In this document: positions 7,884-12,592 of the stretch, piece after piece
Position numbering within the stretch: position 1 is the first letter of the stretch
Layout of the letters: the number at the start of each line of letters is the position of its first letter
Source: a bacterium
GTDB taxonomy: Bacteria; Spirochaetota; Spirochaetia; JABEVK01
Length of the DNA: 12,592 nucleotides
Assembly: GCA_021781625.1 (NCBI GenBank)
Contig: JAJXWL010000031.1
Coordinates: 1 to 12,592 of the forward strand
Direction of reading: 5' to 3'
Notes under the pieces: generated by a model
Told to the model about the DNA's origin: nothing
The model's database searches: none
Seen by the model: the letters and a program-made list of their open reading frames with translations, nothing else
Position numbers and translations under genes: made by a program

Positions 7884-8695
7884 TGAGAACCTGGAAACAA
7901 GTTCCTCGCTCAGGCTTTCCTCAGTGGGATCATCACTTAGCAACTTCAGGTGCGTCTGTTACCGCACTGCGGGCTGCGCTAACGGCGTCGGCCAAGTTGT
8001 GGAGAACGACGAGTAAAGGCGCTGTCCTGGCCTTGCGTCAGCAATCCGTATGGTTGCCCTGGGCATCCCGGAGTCTCACCCCTGAAGAAGGCAGCGAGGT
8101 TGAGGCCTTGGCGGCAAAGGCTTGGGGTAATTTTACAGTTATGGGTTTAACGGCCTGGACTCGCCATTGGGAACGGTGGTGGCCAGCCCTTTTAACCAGA
8201 AGAGTAGAATACTTATGGATGACTCGTGGGTGTCAGCCGGTCGAACTAGACCCTCTCCGTGACGGGCAAAGCGTGAGGTGGGCTTTTCCTCAGGACTCCA
8301 ACGAGATTTTTCCGTTGCAAGAAGCATACGAAAAAGAAGAAGTTTTGTTTGATCCAGCAGACTTTCGCGCCAATTCAAGCTATTGGCTCTTTCAAAAACA
8401 GTTGCAGACCCAGTGGAACGTGGTTCTAGAAGAAGACGGGATTCCCTTGGCCAAAGCGGGAACCAATGCTTTAATACCTGAATGGGGGCAAGTGGGAGGA
8501 GTCTTTACACGCCCAGACCGACGAGGCGAGGGCCTTCAACGGCGAGTGTTACAGTTTTTATTGGCGGAATTGGCCCGCACCGGTCGGGGAGCGTGCCTTT
8601 TTGTCAAAGTAAACAACCATCGAGCCCAAAGGCTCTATCAGTCTTTGGGCTTTAATGTCGAAGGTCCCTTCGATATTACGTATTGGCAGAAGTAA
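7883..8695 (+). CDS. GNAT family N-acetyltransferase
   Basis: A 270-residue protein whose C-terminal half is a GNAT acetyltransferase domain, which moves acetyl from acetyl-CoA to an amine. The acetyl-CoA loop is V-F-T-R-P-D-R-R-G-E-G-L (207-218), followed by helix 219-232, and the closing motif is N-N-H-R-A-Q-R-L-Y-Q-S-L-G-F (245-258). The N-terminal half (1-150, Trp-rich) is not recognised and may be a degenerate second GNAT fold, as in other two-domain members. ATG 7883 is preferred over TTG 7880 because GGAGG at 7872-7876 is then 6 bases away. It is translationally coupled to the GH3 gene, which suggests the acceptor may be an amino sugar or muropeptide; this is inference only. Its last 20 bases overlap dacA on the other strand. 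No signal peptide is seen. Confidence 0.82.
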   Translation: MRTWKQVPRSGFPQWDHHLATSGASVTALRAALTASAKLWRTTSKGAVLALRQQSVWLPWASRSLTPEEGSEVEALAAKAWGNFTVMGLTAWTRHWERWWPALLTRRVEYLWMTRGCQPVELDPLRDGQSVRWAFPQDSNEIFPLQEAYEKEEVLFDPADFRANSSYWLFQKQLQTQWNVVLEEDGIPLAKAGTNALIPEWGQVGGVFTRPDRRGEGLQRRVLQFLLAELARTGRGACLFVKVNNHRAQRLYQSLGFNVEGPFDITYWQK

Positions 8696-9920
8696 GATTT
8701 AGCGGTGGCTGGTGGCCAAAAAGTCCACGAAAGAACAGCTGAATGGCGTCCCAAAAATCTTGCCACCACGACCCAGGCTGTCCTGAAGACACCGAGACTA
8801 AGTTCACTGATGTTACCACTTTGCCTTGCAGGCTCCACACCAGCGTGCCCACTTTGGTGTGCGCGGGAAAGGGACCAATCACTGAACTCGGTAATTCTGG
8901 CTGAACCGTAATTTCAGCTCGCTCTTGGGCAGAGAGGGGATACAGTTTGATCTTTTGAGGTTGAACAAGGACTTTGTGTCCTTGAACATACCAGGCTTTG
9001 ACAGACGGGAGGAGGGGAACGGGCAGTTGAACTAAGGGGTACCTTTGAAAGCCATAGTTCAACAAGATCTCGCCGGCCTTTGTGCGCAAACGGCTTCCTT
9101 CTGCCGTAGTTCGGGCCTGGACTCCCAAGACGATTGCCAGTAAGCGCTGACCGTTGCGTTCGGCCGTCCCAACCAAGTTGTAGCCAGACTCATCGATATA
9201 ACCAGTTTTTAAGCCGTCGGCTCCAGGATAGGTCCACAACAGTTCGTTGCGATTTTTTTGCCAGATGGTGGGGATGATTCCTCGGTAGCCGGCAGGATAG
9301 TTGTCCGCCATGGGGTAGGCCAATTCTTTTTGCGAAGTGATGGCCAAAACATTGGGGTGAACTTTCAAGAAGTACCGACAAAATTTAGCAAGGTCACCGG
9401 CGGTTGTCCGGTTGCGTGAGTCGTAACCATACGAGTCATAGTACACCGTGTGGGTAAGACCAAGCCTGGCGGCTTCGGCGTTCATCCTTTTGACAAACGC
9501 TTTTTGGCTACCAGCGTCAAATACGGCGAGTGTTAGACCAGCATCGTTGCCTGAGTCGACATCAAGGCCGATTAACAACTCTCGGATAGTGACCAGTTGA
9601 CCGGCTTGGAGAAACATCAACGAAGAACCAGGGGGCATGGCCCGTGCATCAGTTGCCGAAGTCACATGAACAACTTCGTTCATGCTGAGCTTTCCACTGG
9701 CAATATCCTCAAAGATCAAATGCATGGTCATGAGTTTAGTCAATGAGGCAGGGGGCAACGGCTCTTCGGCATTTTTTTGGTACAGGATCCGACCTGAGGT
9801 GACGTCCATCAAAACGGCTCGTGACGCCATGGGAACAAGGTCTGATAAGCGGGAATCCAACGCTTGGGCAGTTAAAGAAACGGTGAGGCCCAGAAGGGCG
9901 GTAATTATGAACGAACGCAT
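8676..9920 (-). CDS. dacA: D-alanyl-D-alanine carboxypeptidase, PBP5/6 type (peptidase S11)
   Basis: A 414-residue penicillin-binding protein that trims the terminal D-Ala from peptidoglycan stem peptides. The signal peptide is 1-20, cut after A-Q-A. The S11 catalytic domain (about 22-275) has all three motifs: S59-L-T-K62, S123-G-N125 and K238-T-G240. A PBP5 C-terminal beta domain follows (about 293-378). The tail 384-402 (W-W-Q-D-F-W-D-A-I-Q-L-F-F-R-G-L-F) is an amphipathic helix of the kind that lays S11 enzymes on the outer face of the inner membrane. Length and layout are full. There is no Shine-Dalgarno site before the ATG, but a strong promoter box lies very close (9932-9959). The 3' end overlaps the GNAT gene by 20 bases on the opposite strand. 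Confidence 0.95.
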   Translation of the reverse strand: MRSFIITALLGLTVSLTAQALDSRLSDLVPMASRAVLMDVTSGRILYQKNAEEPLPPASLTKLMTMHLIFEDIASGKLSMNEVVHVTSATDARAMPPGSSLMFLQAGQLVTIRELLIGLDVDSGNDAGLTLAVFDAGSQKAFVKRMNAEAARLGLTHTVYYDSYGYDSRNRTTAGDLAKFCRYFLKVHPNVLAITSQKELAYPMADNYPAGYRGIIPTIWQKNRNELLWTYPGADGLKTGYIDESGYNLVGTAERNGQRLLAIVLGVQARTTAEGSRLRTKAGEILLNYGFQRYPLVQLPVPLLPSVKAWYVQGHKVLVQPQKIKLYPLSAQERAEITVQPELPSSVIGPFPAHTKVGTLVWSLQGKVVTSVNLVSVSSGQPGSWWQDFWDAIQLFFRGLFGHQPPLNLTSANT

Positions 9921-9931
9921 GTGAATGTTAC

Positions 9932-9959
9932 ATTATCCCTGAGTGCCGACGACGGTCAA
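9932..9959 (-). promoter_or_regulatory. Promoter for dacA, near-leaderless
   Basis: On the minus strand TTGACC (9954-9959, 5/6) and GATAAT (9932-9937, 5/6) are separated by 16 bases. Eleven bases lie between the -10 box and the ATG at 9920, so the 5' leader would be about 4-7 bases. This is the best promoter match in the window. It also argues that the divergent M28-type gene starts downstream, at 9996, rather than at the GTG touching dacA. Confidence 0.55.
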
Positions 9960-9995
9960 GACAGAGCCGGCTTCCCTGTGTTAGAAAGATTTTCT

Positions 9996-10835
9996 ATGTT
10001 GGTTGATGACCTTTGGTTCCAAAAGTTTTGCTCCTTGTCTGCGAATCGTAAACAGATCCTCGGTGATGCTTTGGGCTTTTGGGGCGGAATTTACGAGATA
10101 TCGACTCCTCCCTGGACGCATTGGCAAACCCAACCGGGCCTTCCTGAAAACGGAGAACTGCTTCTGGTAGCCCATTATGATCGTCAACCGGGAACTCCCG
10201 GTGCCAATGATAACAGCGCTAGTGTTCGCCATTTGTTAGACTACCTGGCTCGGCAGTCGATGCTTTTGCGGCAAGGTCGAAACCCCCGAAGGGTGGTGTT
10301 TACTGACGGCGAAGAAATCTTTGGCGAACGTTTACTTCAACAACAGGGGGCTCGTCTTTTAGGTCAACTTTGGAAGTCAGCTGGTCGGCAGCCATTTGTG
10401 ATCGTTTTAGATATGACTGGGGTTGGGGATACTTTTGTTTTAGGGCATCTTAGTGAAAGTGTGAGACAAAAAGCAGGGGCTATCGATGAAAACACCAAAG
10501 CCCTGAGGTTGTGGGTAAGGCGCCTGTTATCCGCCACAGGAGCTGGCGACTTTGTAGAAATCGATACTCCTTTTTCTGATGATTTGGGGTTTTTGTGGTC
10601 AGGAATACCGGCCGTACAAGTCAGCTTGTTACCGAAAAAGCAGGCTATGGCGTACCGAAAACAGTACATGAAGTGTGGTTCTCAGGACCTGGCCTCACGG
10701 TTGCCCCTGCCTGCTGCCTGGCAAACCATGCATACCTTGCAGGATGTCCCTGAAAGCTTATGGCCTGAAAGCCGCCCCTTAATGGCGCAATTCCTCGAGT
10801 TAGCAAGTACAATTCCGTTTTTGCTCCGAAGCTGA
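9996..10835 (+). CDS. M28-type zinc peptidase or cyclase-like protein
   Basis: A protein of 279 residues from ATG 9996, or 304 if GTG 9921 is used; numbering below is from 9996. It has the ligand pattern of peptidase family M28 (aminopeptidases, also glutaminyl cyclases): L-L-V-A-H-Y-D (H60, D62), G-A-N-D-N-S-A-S (D72), T-D-G-E-E (E106, E107), V-L-D-M-T-G (D139) and a late T-M-H-T-L (H246). All five metal ligands and the acid/base Glu can be placed. No signal peptide is seen, so it is probably cytoplasmic. ATG 9996 is favoured because it leaves the dacA promoter in an intergenic gap and because the region before it has no ribosome site. The support for either start is weak. Whether it is a peptidase or a cyclase cannot be told from sequence alone. 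Confidence 0.8.
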   Translation: MLVDDLWFQKFCSLSANRKQILGDALGFWGGIYEISTPPWTHWQTQPGLPENGELLLVAHYDRQPGTPGANDNSASVRHLLDYLARQSMLLRQGRNPRRVVFTDGEEIFGERLLQQQGARLLGQLWKSAGRQPFVIVLDMTGVGDTFVLGHLSESVRQKAGAIDENTKALRLWVRRLLSATGAGDFVEIDTPFSDDLGFLWSGIPAVQVSLLPKKQAMAYRKQYMKCGSQDLASRLPLPAAWQTMHTLQDVPESLWPESRPLMAQFLELASTIPFLLRS

Positions 10836-10851
10836 CTCGCTACGGCGCGAG
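10836..10851. terminator. Short GC hairpin after M28-type gene
   Basis: CTCGC (10836-10840) and GCGAG (10847-10851) form a 5-bp stem with a 6-base loop directly after the M28-type stop. It lies in the 46-base gap before the converging small gene. No T-run follows on the plus strand, so termination is only suggested by position. Confidence 0.25.
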
Positions 10852-10881
10852 CGGAGGTTCGAGGGTTCGCAGACCTACGAG

Positions 10882-11013
10882 TTATCCTTGGGGCATTAGC
10901 ACTGAAACCGTCTTGGTATTAGGGCTAGCATCTGGTTTGTCTGAGTAGCTAAGAGCTCCCAGAAAAGTAAAGACGGCTAACATCAACGCTAAACCCACGA
11001 CGAACTTTCGCAT
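10882..11013 (-). CDS. Small signal-peptide-like protein, 43 residues
   Basis: A 43-residue reading frame, unrecognised. It starts M-R-K-F-V-V-G-L-A-L-M-L-A-V-F-T-F-L-G-A: two basic residues and a hydrophobic core at 4-20. Then comes A-L-S-Y-S and a polar tail (D-K-P-D-A-S-P-N-T-K) ending V-S-V-L-M-P-Q-G. This is a textbook signal-peptide or single-helix layout. If it is cut after A-L-S or S-Y-S, a mature peptide of about 19-21 residues would be released. AAAGGA (11021-11026 on the minus strand) lies 7 bases before the ATG, a well-placed ribosome site. It lies 87 bases downstream of the LysM/M23 gene on the same strand, with a pair of direct repeats in the gap. Support comes from start, ribosome site and composition. 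With no homologue in view, chance cannot be excluded. Confidence 0.55.
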   Translation of the reverse strand: MRKFVVGLALMLAVFTFLGALSYSDKPDASPNTKTVSVLMPQG

Positions 11014-11043
11014 TGGCTTTTCCTTTAACATTTTATCGGCACA

Positions 11044-11077
11044 TTTTCAGCACGCGCAGATTTTTTTCACCACGCGC
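11044..11077. promoter_or_regulatory. Pair of direct repeats, possible operator for small gene
   Basis: TTTTCAGCACGCGC (11044-11057) and TTTTCACCACGCGC (11064-11077) match at 13 of 14 bases and are spaced 20 bases start to start, close to two DNA turns. Read on the minus strand they lie 31-64 bases before the small gene's ATG, with TAAAAT (11030-11035) between as a possible -10 box. No good -35 box is present, which fits a promoter needing an activator bound at these repeats. A start from that -10 box would, however, fall inside the ribosome site, so the exact promoter is uncertain. Confidence 0.45.
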
Positions 11078-11100
11078 GGTTATTTTTACAAGCCCTACCG

Positions 11101-12237
11101 TTAGAACAAGTAATTTAGAGGATTGACGGCGTGATTCCACTTGAAAATTGAGAAGTGGACGTGGGGCCCCGTACTGTAACCGGTACTTCCCATCAAGCCA
11201 ATCACTTGGCCTTGCCTTACCCATTCGCCCTGAGAAACTTCAAAAGCTCTCAAGTGACCATATAGAGTTTGATACCCGCCCTCGTGACTCAAAAGAATAT
11301 AGTTGCCATAAGCGGAGTTAAAGCCCATGTCGGCAACACGGCCTGCCATTGAGGCGTGCACGGGAGTCCCTGCATAGTTGGCTATATCAACGCCGTTGTG
11401 AAATGTTCGATTGCCATTAAAGGGGTCGTGGCGCCAACCAAAGCGGCTAGTGATCACGCCTCTAGCAGGGTAGATGAACAATTCCCCAAGCGCTTGTTTG
11501 TAATCCCATGCAGAAAGTGTGACTCCGGGCAGAAATACTTTTTGGCCGGGAGTGACAACAGGAGACTTGAGGCCGTTGGCCAAAAGAATATCATCGTAGG
11601 AAAGATTATTTGCCCGAGCAATGGAGGTAAGACTGTCGCCTTTATGAACGGTATACAACAGACCGTCCTCATTAGGAATGAGCAACTTGTCCCCTGCCGC
11701 AATATGACGAACATCGGCGATATCGTTGAAACTAATCAGGGTGCTGACATCAATATTGAACCTATTGGCAAGAACAGACAGCATATCGCCAGCCTGCACC
11801 GTATAGGTCTGGGTTTTTACAGGGAGGATACGAGGGGCTGCATCGGCAGTTTCTTCATCGGTTTTGGGAGTTTGCCCAGCCGCAAACAAGTAGTGAGTTA
11901 TTTTGCCATCTTGGGGGAGCGGAATCCCGGCCGCATGAAAAGAAAAGTTTAATCCCGGTGTTACAACCGGCGAAAGTGCCCCAAGGAGTAGCAGAAAAAG
12001 GGGGAGGGCCAGGAGGTAGGGGAGAACTAACAGTGGAGAGCGCGAGATGCTGTTCTGTAAAGTTCCTTCCCAAAGTCTGAGAGTCTTTCCCAATCGGCGA
12101 CGCGGAGCCGTAGGTGTGAGAACCCCAACGTCGGCGCGAGCCTCAAAGCTGGTGCCTGTGTTTTCTAAGATTTCTTCAGTCTCGTTCGAACTGGAATGAT
12201 TTTTGAGATAGTCTTGTCCCCGCATGTCATCCTTCAC
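11101..12237 (-). CDS. Membrane-anchored LysM / M23 peptidoglycan peptidase
   Basis: A 378-residue protein. Residues 1-68 are hydrophilic and presumably cytoplasmic. One membrane helix lies at 69-91, then a linker, LysM1 (144-187, T-Y-T-V-Q-A-G-D) and LysM2 (194-237, Y-T-V-H-K-G-D), which bind glycan chains. An M23 (LytM-type) endopeptidase domain spans about 256-378. Zinc ligands H280 and D284 (H-N-G-V-D) and H361, plus the catalytic-type H328 (Y-G-H) and H359 (H-V-H), are all present, so it should be an active cross-link-cleaving enzyme rather than a degenerate EnvC-like activator. The start is GTG 12237, with GGGGGGAG 7 bases upstream. ATG 12225 in the same frame, with AAGGA 4 bases before it, is a fair alternative. 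It is divergent from lepB, with 62 bases between. Confidence 0.93.
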   Translation of the reverse strand: MKDDMRGQDYLKNHSSSNETEEILENTGTSFEARADVGVLTPTAPRRRLGKTLRLWEGTLQNSISRSPLLVLPYLLALPLFLLLLGALSPVVTPGLNFSFHAAGIPLPQDGKITHYLFAAGQTPKTDEETADAAPRILPVKTQTYTVQAGDMLSVLANRFNIDVSTLISFNDIADVRHIAAGDKLLIPNEDGLLYTVHKGDSLTSIARANNLSYDDILLANGLKSPVVTPGQKVFLPGVTLSAWDYKQALGELFIYPARGVITSRFGWRHDPFNGNRTFHNGVDIANYAGTPVHASMAGRVADMGFNSAYGNYILLSHEGGYQTLYGHLRAFEVSQGEWVRQGQVIGLMGSTGYSTGPHVHFSIFKWNHAVNPLNYLF

Positions 12238-12259
12238 GGTTATGCTCCCCCCTCATGTA

Positions 12260-12288
12260 TCGACAATAGACGGAGGGATCATTAAGAT
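12260..12288 (+). promoter_or_regulatory. Likely promoter for lepB, near-leaderless
   Basis: TCGACA (12260-12265, 5/6 to -35) and TAAGAT (12283-12288, 4/6 to -10) with a 17-base spacer. The ATG at 12300 is 11 bases past the -10 box, the same layout as at dacA and the GH3 gene. No proper ribosome site lies between; the GGAGG at 12272-12276 is too far from the ATG and would precede the transcript start. Confidence 0.4.
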
Positions 12289-12299
12289 AGAGTTCCGCC

Positions 12300-12592
12300 A
12301 TGAAGATTTTGGGAACCCGACTATGGCCGGCCTTTTTGGTCGGCGCCGTCTTGCTCGTTTTCATCTCCGGGACGGTCGTGGGCGTGTCCCAAGTGCGGGG
12401 GCCCTCGATGCAACCCGACTACCATAACGGTCAAATCATTTTGATTAACCGTTGGGCTTATGGGTTACAGATCCCTATTATAGGGGGATATACCTGGTTC
12501 TGGAAAGCCCCAAAGGTAGGAGATACAGTTATTTTAAGAAACCCTTCTGATGGCCAGATGATTATTAAGCGTGTTGCCGGGGTAGGGGGAAT
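12300..12592 (+). CDS. lepB: Signal peptidase I, 5' part (cut by window edge)
   Basis: The first 97 codons of a type I signal peptidase (family S26), which removes signal peptides from exported proteins at the outer face of the inner membrane. One membrane helix spans about 10-29. R-G-P-S-M follows with S36 as nucleophile, then P-K-V-G-D-T-V-I-L (71-79) and I-I-K-R-V with K90 as general base. This Ser/Lys pair and the spacing are diagnostic. The gene is cut at the right edge and the C-terminal part is unseen. ATG 12300 is the only start in frame after a stop at 12288-12290. It shares a 62-base divergent gap with the LysM/M23 gene. The exported proteins encoded nearby are natural substrates. 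Confidence 0.92.
   Translation, partial: MKILGTRLWPAFLVGAVLLVFISGTVVGVSQVRGPSMQPDYHNGQIILINRWAYGLQIPIIGGYTWFWKAPKVGDTVILRNPSDGQMIIKRVAGVGG

Noticed and set aside
10852..10880. GGTTCGA reminiscent of a tRNA T-loop
   Set aside because: No T-stem, anticodon arm or acceptor stem can be paired around it.
12224..12427. Plus-strand frame overlapping the starts of the M23 gene and lepB
   Set aside because: The lepB frame from 12300 carries the Ser/Lys motifs; this alternative frame has no recognisable content.

Overview
The window is ordinary chromosomal DNA from a bacterium that is most likely a spirochaete of the Treponema group. This rests on the style of the DksA-type protein and the set of envelope genes, not on any marker gene. 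There is no rRNA, tRNA, CRISPR array, intact insertion sequence or phage gene. Ten genes are complete or nearly so, one small secreted-type peptide gene is easily missed, and one gene runs off the right edge.

Left part (1-4750): a DksA/TraR zinc-finger regulator (+) converges on a small DUF4337-type membrane protein (-), with a hairpin across the junction. A divergent unit follows with a P3B-type magnesium-transport ATPase (mgtA) and, in a 4-base ATGA overlap, a PTS EIIA (fructose/nitrogen type) protein with an unrecognised 115-residue C-terminal extension. The unit ends at an 18-bp tandem repeat.

Middle part (4752-9920): an exported transglutaminase-like protein (-) is divergent from a GH3 beta-N-acetylhexosaminidase (+). 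The hexosaminidase gene is coupled to a GNAT acetyltransferase gene, and the GNAT 3' end overlaps the 3' end of a D,D-carboxypeptidase gene (dacA, -) by 20 bp.

Right part (9921-12592): an M28-type zinc peptidase or cyclase (+), then a 43-residue signal-peptide-like protein (-), a membrane-anchored LysM/M23 peptidase (-), and the start of signal peptidase I (lepB, +). From about 4.7 kb onward the theme is envelope and peptidoglycan processing: sugar trimming, peptide trimming, cross-link cleavage and signal-peptide removal.

The most notable points are the mgtA-EIIA coupling with a novel extension, the small exported peptide with a direct-repeat pair upstream, a recurring promoter layout that implies almost leaderless mRNAs for three envelope genes, and the tandem repeat at 4707-4746.
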